This document shows, in pieces, positions 1 to 8,495 of a stretch of DNA of 64,000 bases. Under the pieces are notes generated by a model. The model was not told where the DNA came from. It searched no databases and was given only the letters and a program-made list of their open reading frames with translations. Source of the stretch: Nonomuraea sp. SYSU D8015 (GTDB taxonomy: Bacteria; Actinomycetota; Actinomycetes; Streptosporangiales; Streptosporangiaceae). Numbering within the stretch: position 1 is the stretch's first letter; every line of letters starts with the position of its first letter. The DNA lies in contig NZ_VJYI01000005.1 in the NCBI RefSeq assembly GCF_008065375.1, positions 124,001 to 188,000 on the forward strand. Direction: 5' to 3'. A program made the translations under genes and the position numbers.

Positions 1-950
1 TCTACCGGCGCGACTTCTGGGAGCGCGCCGGGCTGGAGTTCCCCGCGGGCATCTACGAGGACGTCCCGGTCGCCATGCAGGCGCACGTGCTGGCCACCAG
101 TGTGGACATGGTCGGCGACGTGGTCTATCACTGGCGCAGGCGCGAGTCGTCCATCACGCAGTGCCGGAACGAGCTGTCCAACCTGAACGAGCGGCTGACC
201 GCCATCCGGGCGGTGCGCTCCTTCCTCGACGAGCGGGCGCCCGAGCTGCTCGACGGCTTCGACGCGCTGGTGCTGGAGAAGGACATCATCTTCCTGTTCC
301 AGGCGCTGGAGTCGAGCGAGGAGCCGGAGCCGCTGCTCGACCTGGCCCGCGCCTGGATGGCCGCGCTGAGCCCGCACGCGCTGGCCACCGCGCCGTCGCT
401 GCGCCGCCTGGAGCTGCACCTGATGGCTCGCGGTCTGGTGCGCGAGCTGCGGACCATCCGCGACTTCCGGCGCTCCCGCGAGGACGCGGCCCGCATCGTG
501 CCGCGCGGCCGGCGCAACGCCCGCTGGTTCGGCGACTACCCCTTCTTCCGCGACCGCCGGCTCAAGATCCCCGACGACGTCTTCGACGCCCGCGACGAGC
601 TCAAACTGATCGCCAGGGTAGAGGAATGCACGTGGACCGGCGCCGAATACCGCGTGCGCGGGCACGTCGCGATCCACCGCGTCGACCGCCGGATCGACCG
701 GCTCAACCTGTGGCTCAGCGACGGCCGCCGCAAGATCCCGCTGGACGTGCGGCGCTCGCGCCGCCACGGGTTCGTCACCACCATCGACCCGGCGCGGCTG
801 GAGGGCGGCGGGCCCACCTGGCGGTTGCAGGCGCGGACCGAGACGCGCGGGCTGGTGCTCAAAGGCTGGCTCAGGGATGGCGAGGCCAATTCCGCATGGC
901 GGTTGTCGGTGCCGGGTTGGTCAAGAACCGGCATGGACATCACCCAGTAG
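1..950 (+). CDS. Family 2 glycosyltransferase, C-terminal part (5' end outside window)
   Basis: The reading frame is open from base 3 to the stop at 948-950, so the gene begins upstream of the window. The first visible residues contain a GIYEDVPVAMQ motif, the ED motif that follows the donor site in GT-A family 2 transferases of teichoic and capsular polymer loci. It is followed by a helical segment and a C-terminal beta-rich domain with the motif GRRKIPLD. The TagF-like protein encoded at 4108-6741 has the related motif GRRKIPID in its middle domain, so the two probably share an accessory domain used for polymer binding or oligomerisation. The likely role is transfer of a sugar onto a cell-wall polymer on the cytoplasmic face of the membrane. 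Substrate unknown. Confidence 0.75.
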   Translation, partial: YRRDFWERAGLEFPAGIYEDVPVAMQAHVLATSVDMVGDVVYHWRRRESSITQCRNELSNLNERLTAIRAVRSFLDERAPELLDGFDALVLEKDIIFLFQALESSEEPEPLLDLARAWMAALSPHALATAPSLRRLELHLMARGLVRELRTIRDFRRSREDAARIVPRGRRNARWFGDYPFFRDRRLKIPDDVFDARDELKLIARVEECTWTGAEYRVRGHVAIHRVDRRIDRLNLWLSDGRRKIPLDVRRSRRHGFVTTIDPARLEGGGPTWRLQARTETRGLVLKGWLRDGEANSAWRLSVPGWSRTGMDITQ

Positions 951-998
951 TTCCAGACAGTAATCACACGAGCGCGTGTCGTGTTCATGCTGGTCTCC

Positions 999-1889
999 AT
1001 GAGGACCTATTCGCTCGATGACGTCTACGAGACACGCAAGCGGAGAGACTCCTGGTGGACCGTGTATTTCGTGGACCCGGTCGCCTGCCGGGTCGCCCTT
1101 CCCGTCGCCAATCACACCCGGCTGACGCCCAACGGCCTCACCGTGCTCTCGCTGGTCCTCGGCATGGTGTCGGCCGCCTGTTTCACGATGAACCAGCTCG
1201 TGGCGGGCGCCGTCGTCTTCTATCTCAGCTTCATGATCGACTGCGTGGACGGCAAAATCGCCAGGCTCAAGGGCACGGGGACACCCTTCGGCCTCTGGCT
1301 CGACTACGTGGGGGACCGGATCAGGGTGGTCGTGTGCGCCGGAGGACTGGCATCCGGTCAGTACGCCCTGACCGGGGATGTGCGCTACGTGGTCCTCGGC
1401 GCGGCGGTGGCCGTGCTGGACCTGTTCAGGTACGTCAACGCGCCGCAGATGAAGCGCGTCCGCGAGGCCGTCAGGGAGGCGCGGAACGAGCCGGAGCCGG
1501 ACGAGGACGCCGACCCGCTGGAGCGCCTCTCCCTGGAGCAGGCGCACACCCAGCCGCTGGAGCCCGTCTCGCTGGAGCAGACGCTCACCGAGCCGCTGGA
1601 ACGCGTCTCGCTGGAGCGGGGGCCGCGGCAGCGCGGCTTCTTCCGGCGGCTCAACAGGTTCCTGGCCCGGCACCGGGTCCGCTCTCACCTGATCAGCGGC
1701 ATCGAGTTCCACGCGGCGGTGTTCGTGGTCGCGCCCCTCGCGGGGGCATGGGCGCTGATCCCGCTCGCCGCGCTGGCCGGGGCCCTGCTGCTGGCCAACG
1801 AGGTCTTCCTTGTCTACCGGATGTGGCGCTTCACGCGCAGGCACGCCGTCGCCTCCTCTCGGGAGAGCCGAGAGCACGTTCTCGTCTAA
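999..1889 (+). CDS. CDP-alcohol phosphatidyltransferase family membrane protein
   Basis: Integral membrane enzyme of the CDP-alcohol phosphatidyltransferase family, which moves a phospho-alcohol from a CDP donor to an alcohol acceptor. The full signature is present around residues 80-105: DCVDGKIAR, then G, then LDYVGD, matching D-x2-D-G-x2-A-R-x8-G-x3-D-x3-D. Several hydrophobic segments flank it. Starts are possible at GTG 981, ATG 987 and ATG 999; ATG 999 gives the N-terminus MRTYSLDDVYETR, which looks most like family members, but no clear ribosome-binding site distinguishes them. A cytosolic loop holds three 13-residue repeats (annotated separately). Lying between a glycosyltransferase and a sulfotransferase, it probably makes a phosphorylated polyol-lipid or polymer linkage in the envelope. 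Substrate unknown. Confidence 0.85.
   Translation: MRTYSLDDVYETRKRRDSWWTVYFVDPVACRVALPVANHTRLTPNGLTVLSLVLGMVSAACFTMNQLVAGAVVFYLSFMIDCVDGKIARLKGTGTPFGLWLDYVGDRIRVVVCAGGLASGQYALTGDVRYVVLGAAVAVLDLFRYVNAPQMKRVREAVREARNEPEPDEDADPLERLSLEQAHTQPLEPVSLEQTLTEPLERVSLERGPRQRGFFRRLNRFLARHRVRSHLISGIEFHAAVFVVAPLAGAWALIPLAALAGALLLANEVFLVYRMWRFTRRHAVASSRESREHVLV
1515..1631 (+). repeat. Three tandem 39-bp repeats inside the CDP-alcohol transferase gene
   Basis: Three in-frame 39-bp units (1515-1553, 1554-1592, 1593-1631) encode PLERLSLEQAHTQ, PLEPVSLEQTLTE and PLERVSLERGPRQ. The third is the most diverged. The repeats lie in a charged cytoplasmic loop between membrane segments and are not part of the catalytic signature. 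Confidence 0.85.
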
Positions 1890-1910
1890 GTTTTCGGGGG
1901 TTAGAACGAA

Positions 1911-2951
1911 ATGTCCGACCGGCCAGTCTTCGTCGTAGGATGCCCGCGCTCCGGCACCACGATGCTCCAGCTCATGCTGCACTCGCACCCGCGCATGGCC
2001 GTCCCACCGGAGACCCGCTTCGTGGTTCCGGCTTATTACCGGCGCCGCAAGTGGGGCGACCTGCGGGTCGCCCAGCGCCGCCGCGCCCTGGCGGAGTGGA
2101 TCGCCACCGACCGCAGCACGAAGTTCCGCGAGCTCAAGATCGACAAGGACGAGTTCGTCAGGCAGGCCGTGGCCGGCCCCGGCTCGCTCGGCTCGGTGAT
2201 CGGCACGGCCTTCCGCATGTACGCCGACCGCTTCGACAAGGTCCGCTGGGGCGACAAGCGGCCGAGCTACGTCAAGCAGGTGGACATGCTGCTCAGGATG
2301 TTCCCCGACGCCCAGTTCATCCACCTCATCAGGGACGGCCGCGACTGCGTGTCCTCGCTGAAGGAGATGCCCTGGTACACCCTGGACTCCTTCCACGCCA
2401 TCTCCACCTGGGCCGAGGCCATCGACGCGGGCGGCAAGCTGAAGCGCACGCTGCCCGCGGACACGTACTACGAACTGCGTTACGAGGACCTCACCGACGA
2501 CCCGGCGACCGAGCTGAAGAAGCTCTGCGACTTCCTGGAAGAGGACTTCGCCCCGTCGATGATCTCCCCGCGCGAGGCGGCCAGCGTGGCCGTGCCGCAG
2601 CACAAGGTCTGGCACAGCAACACGCACGGCGAGGTCATCCGCACCCGCGTGGGCAGCTGGGCCAATCGGCTCGAGGACTGGGAGATCGCCCTGTGCGAGC
2701 ACATGCTCGGCGATCGGCTGGAGTCCATGGGGTACGAGCTGAGCGGCGCGCCCAAGCCGGCCAAGGAGCACATCACGACCTGTCAGAAGACCATGCAGAA
2801 GCGCAGGGCCAGCCGCATGCGCAAGCACATGCGTGACCGCTTCAACCGGCTGCGCGAGCCGAGCCCGGTGGCGGCGATGCTCACCTCCCGCCAGCGGTCG
2901 CTGGCCGGCGTCCCGCGCCAGCGCACCGAGGTGAGCGAACCCGCCGTCTGA
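1911..2951 (+). CDS. P-loop sulfotransferase family protein
   Basis: Predicted PAPS-dependent sulfotransferase of the Sulfotransfer_1/3 type. The 5'-phosphosulfate loop is at the very N-terminus (VVGCPRSGTTMLQ, residues 8-20) and the 3'-phosphate-binding segment is RDGRDCVSSLKEM near residue 140. Length, 346 residues, fits the family. The basic C-terminus (RRASRMRKHMRDR) could contact membrane or polymer. It starts at ATG 1911, 21 bp after the CDP-alcohol transferase stop, so the two are probably co-transcribed. The context suggests sulfation of a cell-envelope glycan or glycolipid, but the acceptor cannot be told from sequence. A strong hairpin follows the stop. Confidence 0.85.
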   Translation: MSDRPVFVVGCPRSGTTMLQLMLHSHPRMAVPPETRFVVPAYYRRRKWGDLRVAQRRRALAEWIATDRSTKFRELKIDKDEFVRQAVAGPGSLGSVIGTAFRMYADRFDKVRWGDKRPSYVKQVDMLLRMFPDAQFIHLIRDGRDCVSSLKEMPWYTLDSFHAISTWAEAIDAGGKLKRTLPADTYYELRYEDLTDDPATELKKLCDFLEEDFAPSMISPREAASVAVPQHKVWHSNTHGEVIRTRVGSWANRLEDWEIALCEHMLGDRLESMGYELSGAPKPAKEHITTCQKTMQKRRASRMRKHMRDRFNRLREPSPVAAMLTSRQRSLAGVPRQRTEVSEPAV

Positions 2952-2974
2952 CCCCGGCCTCGGACCTCCGCGCC

Positions 2975-3036
2975 GGTCCTTTGGGGAGTGTGCGCGTTGC
3001 ATACTGTTGCGCATCCCCCCTGACTCCCAAAGGACC
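2975..3036. terminator. Bidirectional terminator-like inverted repeat
   Basis: A 13-bp stem with one bulged G pairs 2975-2988 with 3024-3036 (arms GGTCCTTTGGGGAG and CTCCCAAAGGACC). A smaller nested stem TGCGC/GCGCA lies inside. It sits between the convergent sulfotransferase and GT4 genes, so it could stop transcription from both sides. Confidence 0.65.
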
Positions 3037-3088
3037 TCCGCCGAAGTGCGGGGGCCAGGATGGGGCCGGCGCCTGGAGGGAGACGGGC

Positions 3089-4111
3089 TCAGCGCTCGAT
3101 GTGGGCGAACAGCTGTTCCCAGCGGTCCAGCACGCGGTCGAGGCGGAAGGCCGCGGCCCGTGCCCGGGCCGCGGCCCCCAGGCGCCGCCGCTCCTCCACC
3201 GAGTCCACCAGCCGCCTCAGCTCCGCCGCGAAGGTGTCCACGTCCCCCGGCGGCACGGGTACCGGACCCGCGGACCGCACCCCGCCCGACACGTCGAACG
3301 CCACCGACGGCACCCCGTGCGCCCCCGCCTCCAGCAGCACGATCGGCAGGCCCTCGTGCTCACTGGTCAGCCCCAGGACCGAGGCGTTCAGGTATTCGGC
3401 GGGCATGCGCGCGGCCGGCAGCAGGCCCCTGAAGACCACCCGGTCGCCGACGCCCTCTCCGGCCGCGTGCGCGCGCAGCCGCTCCCGCTCGGCGCCCTCG
3501 CCGATCAGGTGCAGCTCCCACGGCGGTGGCGCACCCGAGCGGGCGAAGGCGCTGATCAGCCGGTCGAACCGCTTGACCCCCTCCAGCCTGCCCACGCCCA
3601 GCACCCGGGGCGAGTCGAGGGCGGACGTCTCCTCGGGCCAGGGGGCCAGCGGGTTGGGCAGCGTCCAGGCGTTGGGCAGCAGGGCGTGCTCGGAGAAGCG
3701 CCAGGCGTCGTCCTCGCTCAGGAAGACCGCCTGGTCGAGCGCGGGATAGTGCTTCCTGATGGAGGCGAAATGCCAGCAGCCGCGGGCATGGTCGTACGAG
3801 CCGTGATACTGCCCGATCGGCCGGAACCCGGCAGGCAGCAGCCCCGACAGCCTGATCACCACGGACGGCGAGGTCATGACCGCGTACCCCGGCTCGATCG
3901 CGCGGAGCAGCTTCTTCAGCCGCCGGTCGGCCGTGATCACGTGGTGGTGGTAGAGCGGCCGGTCCACGTAGCGGAAGGGCGATCGGGACCGCTGCAGGCC
4001 GATCACGTGCACCTCGTGGGCCCGACCGGCCAGCCCCTGGGCCAGTGTGTGCGTGACCTGCTGGATGCCGCCGAGGGTGTCGGCGTCCAGGCACGCGAAG
4101 ACCACGCTCAC
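3089..4111 (-). CDS. Glycosyltransferase family 4 (group 1)
   Basis: A GT-B glycosyltransferase of about 340 residues. The N-terminal domain carries GGIQQVTHTLAQGL near residues 13-26, the usual acceptor-side glycine loop. The C-terminal donor domain has VGRLEGVKRFDRLI, then HLIGEGAERERL, and the EX7E-type segment SEHEGLPIVLLEAGAHGVP. The GTG start at 4111 overlaps the upstream stop as GTGA, so translation is coupled to the TagF-like gene. In this locus it most likely adds a sugar to a teichoic-acid-like polymer or its linkage unit using a nucleotide-sugar donor. Longer readings upstream in the same frame only run antisense-like through the neighbouring gene. Confidence 0.88.
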   Translation of the reverse strand: MSVVFACLDADTLGGIQQVTHTLAQGLAGRAHEVHVIGLQRSRSPFRYVDRPLYHHHVITADRRLKKLLRAIEPGYAVMTSPSVVIRLSGLLPAGFRPIGQYHGSYDHARGCWHFASIRKHYPALDQAVFLSEDDAWRFSEHALLPNAWTLPNPLAPWPEETSALDSPRVLGVGRLEGVKRFDRLISAFARSGAPPPWELHLIGEGAERERLRAHAAGEGVGDRVVFRGLLPAARMPAEYLNASVLGLTSEHEGLPIVLLEAGAHGVPSVAFDVSGGVRSAGPVPVPPGDVDTFAAELRRLVDSVEERRRLGAAARARAAAFRLDRVLDRWEQLFAHIER

Positions 4112-6741
4112 CGGAAGAAGTCCTCTACCACGCGGGCGGCAGCGTCGCCGCGCTCGTCGGCGCACCACAGGTCGCGGAAGGCCGCGTACCGCTCGGCGAA
4201 GGCGGCGTGGACCTCGGGCAGCCGCCTGATCACGTCCACCAGTTCCCCGGTCGTCGTGACGCAGGGGCCGGGCGCGATCGCGGGCAGGTCGTGGTAGACG
4301 CCGCGCTCCGACAGCCGGTAGTCGTCCCAGTCGTCGATGAGGAACACCATGGGCTTGCCGGTGATCGCGTAGTCGCACATGACGGAGGAGTAGTCCGTCA
4401 GGAGCGCGTCCGAGGCCAGCATCAGGTCGTTGATCTCGGGATAGGAGCCGGCGGGCCGGACGAAGTGCAGCAGGTGCTCGGGCGGGCTGTAGCGCTCGAC
4501 CGGATGCGTACGCAGGACCACGACCCAGTCGTCGGCCAGTTCGTCGGCCATCAGCTCCAGGTCCGCCCGTACGGACTTGCCGCTGCCTTTCGCGCGATCC
4601 CTGTACGTAGGCGCATAAAGGAGGATCTTTCGCCCGGGTGGGATCTCCAGCCGCTCCCGCACGTCGCCGGTCGACTCGCCCCTGACCAGCGCGTCGCAGC
4701 GCGGCGTCCCGTACCGGTAGACCTTGCCGGTGTAGCCGTTGGACGGCACGAAGATCCGTGAGAACTCCGCGCTCGGCGACACCAGTGCGTCCCACCGCGC
4801 CACCGCCGCCCGCCACCGGGCCCGCGGCGCGTCGAAGTCGGCCCGCAGGTCGGGCGCGTCGAAGCCGATCGACTTGATGCCCTGGCCGTGCCAGGTCTGC
4901 AGGTAGCGGGTGCCACGCGGCTTGGGGTAGTCCAGTGGGAACCCGTGGCTGTCCACCCAGATCCCGGCCCGCGCCATCGTATAGACGTACCGCCAGCTCC
5001 CACGCCGCACGAGCCGCGCGTCGGACGGGAAGTTCCGGCGGCCCGCGGCCACCGACCAGACCACCTCGATCGGCAGCCGGCGCCGCCGCAGCTCCTCGTA
5101 GACGGCCCGCGGGCTGCCGCTGTAGCCCTTGCCCACGTCGGACTCGAACAACGCGAGGTCCTGACGCTGCGGCAACACCTTGATCATGAGCTTGTACGCC
5201 CGGAGCTTGTTCCGGGGGGTGCTGACCCGCTTCACCAGCGCCCGCCTGACCCGCCGCCACAGCGACCGCGGGGCCGGGTCCGGCCGCACGCACAGGTACG
5301 CGGCGTAGCCCTCGGCCTGCACCCGGCACCCCGGCAGCTCGATCGGCGGGGTGCCGGGGTCGACGATGATCCGGTCCGTCGTGGTGTGCCCGTCGGAGGT
5401 CCTGGTGAAGCCGATGCGCGGGTCGCATCTGCCGGTGGGGGTGAAGACGACCTCGCTGACGTAGCCGCCCTCTTTCGACGGCTCGCCGATCGGCTGCGGA
5501 TCTATGGGGATCTTCCGCCTGCCGAGCTGAAGGAAGGCCGTCCATTCCGCCGGCAGCACGCCGAACGGGTCGTACGTCCGCACGGTCATCCGCACCCGCT
5601 CGCCGTCACCGGTGAGGTCCGTCGCCTCGTGCCGCAGCCTGGAGGCGGAAAACGGCAGCTCGGCCAGCCGCAGCCGGGTGATGTCCAGCCCGGGTGAGAC
5701 CGTGGTGCCCCAATATGTCCGCCCGTCGAGCTGCACGGCCGCCCGCGGCGCGGCCCTCGGCCCCGTGAGCGAGCCCGCCGCGATCCGCAGGTCCTCGATC
5801 CGGTCGTCGAGGATCAGCCTGCAGCAGACCCGTTCCAGCGGCTCGGCCTCGTCCAGCACCCCGGGGGAGATCTCCGCAAGGTACGGCCGCACGATCGAGG
5901 CGAACTCCTTGACCCACACCAGATCCCGCGCCGGCAGGGGATTGAGATAGACCCGCAGGTCCTGCCGCACGAACCGGCGCTGCCGATGCGGCACCAGGTC
6001 ACCGGCCCCGTGCGCGCGCAGGACCTCGTCGCTCATGCGGGCCGCGATGACCCGCTGCCGCACGTTCTCCATGTCGTCGATGCTCAGAGAGATCGAGTTG
6101 TTCGCCGGCGCCCGGTGCCAGTGGTAGACCACCCAGGGAACGATCGCGAACCTGCGTGACACGGCGTACAACCCGGCGGCGAAGACGTGGTCCTCGTAGT
6201 GGATGTCCTCGGGGAAGCGCAGCCCCCGGCTCCGCAGCCGGTCCACGTCGTAGAGCTTGTTGGTGCTGAAGGAGTCCAGGAAGAGCTCGGGATCCTCGCG
6301 GATCCCCTCGACCACGCGCCGCCTGGCGAACAGCGACGGATAGTACGGCTGCAGCCGCCCGCTCGCCTCGAACAGCCGCGAGATCTGCCCGGACACGAAG
6401 TCGGCCCCGGTCCGCTCGATCTCGGCGACCAGGCTCTTGCACGCGTGCCTGGGCAGCTCGTCGTCGCTGTCGAGGAACATCACGTACGGCGCCGCCGCGG
6501 CGTCGATCCCGGCGTTGCGCGGCGCGCCGCAGCCCCCGCTGTTGGTCTCCCTGCGCAGGTAGCGCACCCGCGGATCCTCGCCCGCCAGCCGGGCGGCCAC
6601 CTCCGGCGTGCCGTCCGTGCTGGCGTCGTCGGCGATGATCACTTCCAGGTCGCGCAGCGACTGGTGGAGCACGGAACGCACAGCCCTGGGCAGTCGGGCC
6701 GCGTCGTTGTAGGTGATCACGACAACGGTGCAGTCCGGCAT
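4108..6741 (-). CDS. Bifunctional GT2 glycosyltransferase / CDP-glycerol glycerophosphotransferase (TagF-like)
   Basis: An 877-residue fusion. Residues 1-230 form a GT-A domain: VVVITYNDAARLPRAV, IIADDASTDGT and FLDSDDELP carry the nucleotide- and metal-binding acids. A middle beta-rich region contains GRRKIPID, shared with the truncated gene at the window start. The C-terminal third is a CDP-glycerol:poly(glycerophosphate) glycerophosphotransferase domain with the catalytic-type histidines in TWHGQGIKS and LRTHPVER. It also has LLTDYSSVMCDYAITGKP and the ending GVYHDLPAIAPGPC. The enzyme should polymerise or prime glycerol- or ribitol-phosphate units of wall teichoic acid and decorate them with sugar. 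Starts at ATG 6741; coupled to the GT4 gene by a 4-bp overlap. Confidence 0.88.
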   Translation of the reverse strand: MPDCTVVVITYNDAARLPRAVRSVLHQSLRDLEVIIADDASTDGTPEVAARLAGEDPRVRYLRRETNSGGCGAPRNAGIDAAAAPYVMFLDSDDELPRHACKSLVAEIERTGADFVSGQISRLFEASGRLQPYYPSLFARRRVVEGIREDPELFLDSFSTNKLYDVDRLRSRGLRFPEDIHYEDHVFAAGLYAVSRRFAIVPWVVYHWHRAPANNSISLSIDDMENVRQRVIAARMSDEVLRAHGAGDLVPHRQRRFVRQDLRVYLNPLPARDLVWVKEFASIVRPYLAEISPGVLDEAEPLERVCCRLILDDRIEDLRIAAGSLTGPRAAPRAAVQLDGRTYWGTTVSPGLDITRLRLAELPFSASRLRHEATDLTGDGERVRMTVRTYDPFGVLPAEWTAFLQLGRRKIPIDPQPIGEPSKEGGYVSEVVFTPTGRCDPRIGFTRTSDGHTTTDRIIVDPGTPPIELPGCRVQAEGYAAYLCVRPDPAPRSLWRRVRRALVKRVSTPRNKLRAYKLMIKVLPQRQDLALFESDVGKGYSGSPRAVYEELRRRRLPIEVVWSVAAGRRNFPSDARLVRRGSWRYVYTMARAGIWVDSHGFPLDYPKPRGTRYLQTWHGQGIKSIGFDAPDLRADFDAPRARWRAAVARWDALVSPSAEFSRIFVPSNGYTGKVYRYGTPRCDALVRGESTGDVRERLEIPPGRKILLYAPTYRDRAKGSGKSVRADLELMADELADDWVVVLRTHPVERYSPPEHLLHFVRPAGSYPEINDLMLASDALLTDYSSVMCDYAITGKPMVFLIDDWDDYRLSERGVYHDLPAIAPGPCVTTTGELVDVIRRLPEVHAAFAERYAAFRDLWCADERGDAAARVVEDFFR

Positions 6742-6852
6742 CCCAAGTCCCCCCGCTGGTCCAACAGCCTGCGGGGATGGAGCTTCCCCCGGGTTGGGAG
6801 AAGTGTCCGGACTTGATGGACTGTTGCCGAAAATCAGAGCATCTGCCGGAAA

Positions 6853-7557
6853 TTACCGCCTAAAGCGACGAATCACCCAGACGATGAGCAGGAGCCCCAC
6901 GATCGCGCCCGCGACGGGCGCCAGCCGCTTCAGAAGCGGTTGACCGGCGATCTCCAGCAGGTCGAGCGCCTCCTCGTCGGCCGTGCGCGACGTCCGCTGC
7001 GTGCCTCCCGGGCGCAGCTCCTGCTCCGGCGCGGGCACCGCGGTGAGGTGCCGCTCCTCCTCCTGCCGCTCCTCCTTCTGGGGCTGCGCGGGAGCGGGCT
7101 CGACAGTGGGCTCGGACAGCAGCTGGGCCAGGTTCTCCGCGAACTTGTCGATGAGCTTCGCGCCCACCTCGGCCATCACGCCCCGCCCGAACTGCGCGGG
7201 CCGCCCGGTCACGTTGAACGTCGTCTCCACGGTCACCGCCGTGGCGCCCTCGCTCGGCGCCATGTGGGCCTTGACCGTGGCCGAGGCCGTGCCGGAGCCC
7301 CGGGCCTCCTTCCCCGACGCCTGGATGGTGAGCGTGTGGGAGTCCTTGTCCACATCCTCGAACCTGGCGGAGCCGCGATAGGTCACCGTGATCGGGCCGA
7401 CCTTGACCTTCATCCTGCCGGTGAACTCGTCGCCCTCGTAGATGTCGAGTGTCGCCCCTGGCAGGCACGGCGCGACCCGCTCGACGTCGAGCAGCACGGC
7501 CCAGGCCTGCTCGATCGGGACTGGAACAGTGAACTCGTGCTCGAACCGCATTGCCAT
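6853..7557 (-). CDS. coxG: CoxG-like SRPBCC protein with C-terminal membrane anchor
   Basis: Last gene of the molybdenum hydroxylase operon. Residues 1-145 form an SRPBCC (START-like) domain typical of CO dehydrogenase subunit G: EHEFTVPVPIEQAW at the start, then LPGATLD and a glycine-rich TGRPAQFGRGV helix region. A proline/glutamate-rich linker follows. The end is one transmembrane helix (GAIVGLLLIVWVI) with the basic tail RRFRR. The start ATG 7557 has an AAGGAG ribosome-binding site 7 bases upstream; ATG 7551 is a weaker choice. CoxG in Oligotropha carboxidovorans recruits CO dehydrogenase to the membrane, so this protein may tether the hydroxylase near the respiratory chain. That transfer of function is inference. 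Confidence 0.85.
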   Translation of the reverse strand: MAMRFEHEFTVPVPIEQAWAVLLDVERVAPCLPGATLDIYEGDEFTGRMKVKVGPITVTYRGSARFEDVDKDSHTLTIQASGKEARGSGTASATVKAHMAPSEGATAVTVETTFNVTGRPAQFGRGVMAEVGAKLIDKFAENLAQLLSEPTVEPAPAQPQKEERQEEERHLTAVPAPEQELRPGGTQRTSRTADEEALDLLEIAGQPLLKRLAPVAGAIVGLLLIVWVIRRFRR

Positions 7558-7640
7558 CGCTCCGCTCCTTCTGCCGATATGGAAGACACCCCGACCACCC
7601 ACCCTGTGGGGGCGCCCCAGGGAGAGGCGCCCCCGGGTGG

Positions 7641-8495
7641 TCAGGGGGCGCCCGCGGCGGTGCGCACCGCGCGGTGGGTCAGGACCCTGGCCAGGTGCCG
7701 GCGGTAGTCCGGCTGGGCGTGCAGATCCGCCGGGGGCGAGGTGTCCGCCGCCGCCTCCTCGCACGCCTGCCGCAGCTGGTCGCCCAGCTCCATGCCCTGC
7801 AGCGCGGTCTCGGTCGCCCGCGCCCGCAGCGGCGTCGGGCCCATGTTCGTCAGCCCGATCCTGGCCTCCGTGATCGCGCCGTTGGAGCGCTTGACGGCCG
7901 CCGCCACGCCGACGATGGCCCACGCCTGCGCGGTCCGGTGGAACTTCTCGTACTGGAAGCCCCAGCCCTCGCCGAGCTTCGGGATCTTGACTCCGGCCAG
8001 GATCTCCCCGGGCCCCAGCGACGACTCCCAGTAGTCGACGAAGAACTCGGCCGCAGGGATCTCCCGCTCGCCCTGCGCCGACCTGGCCACGAACACGCCG
8101 TCCAGGGCCAGCACCACGGCCGGCAGGTCGCCCGCCGGGTCTGCGTGGGCCAGCGAGCCGCCGAACGTGCCCCGGTGCCTGATCGCCGGATCCGCCACGT
8201 GGGCGGCGGCCATCGCCACCAGCGGGCACCCGGCCCGCACGACGTCGGAGCGCATGACCTCGTCGTGCGTGGCCATCGCGCCGATGAACACGTGGTCGCC
8301 CCGGTCGTGCACGCCCTTCAGCTCCGGCAGCCGGCCGACGTCCACCAGCGTCGACGGGTACGCCAGCCGCAGCCGCAGTAGCGGCAGCAGCGACTGCCCG
8401 CCGGCCAGGACCTTCGCGTCCTCGTCCGACGCGAGAACCTGCGACGCCTCGGAGAGCGACTCCGGGCGCACGTAGTCGAACTGCGCGGGAATCAT
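7641..8495 (-). CDS. coxM: Xanthine/CO dehydrogenase family FAD-binding (medium) subunit
   Basis: A 284-residue medium subunit of the molybdenum hydroxylase family, carrying FAD between the iron-sulfur and quinone/NAD sides. Both FAD-binding signatures are visible: AGGQSLLP at residues 31-38 and TFGGSLAHADPAGDLP near residue 110. The C-terminal CO_deh_flav_C-type domain follows. ATG 8495 has AAGGAG 7 bases upstream and overlaps the coxL stop as ATGA. It belongs to the operon coxS-coxL-coxM-coxG. The FAD-proximal sequence does not tell which electron acceptor is used. Confidence 0.92.
   Translation of the reverse strand: MIPAQFDYVRPESLSEASQVLASDEDAKVLAGGQSLLPLLRLRLAYPSTLVDVGRLPELKGVHDRGDHVFIGAMATHDEVMRSDVVRAGCPLVAMAAAHVADPAIRHRGTFGGSLAHADPAGDLPAVVLALDGVFVARSAQGEREIPAAEFFVDYWESSLGPGEILAGVKIPKLGEGWGFQYEKFHRTAQAWAIVGVAAAVKRSNGAITEARIGLTNMGPTPLRARATETALQGMELGDQLRQACEEAAADTSPPADLHAQPDYRRHLARVLTHRAVRTAAGAP

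Noticed and set aside
921..3014. Open frame of nearly 700 codons on the - strand across the CDP-alcohol transferase and sulfotransferase genes
   Set aside because: It is antisense to two genes with clear catalytic motifs, and the translation is low-complexity Arg/Ala/Gly/Pro without any motif. It is an effect of high GC.
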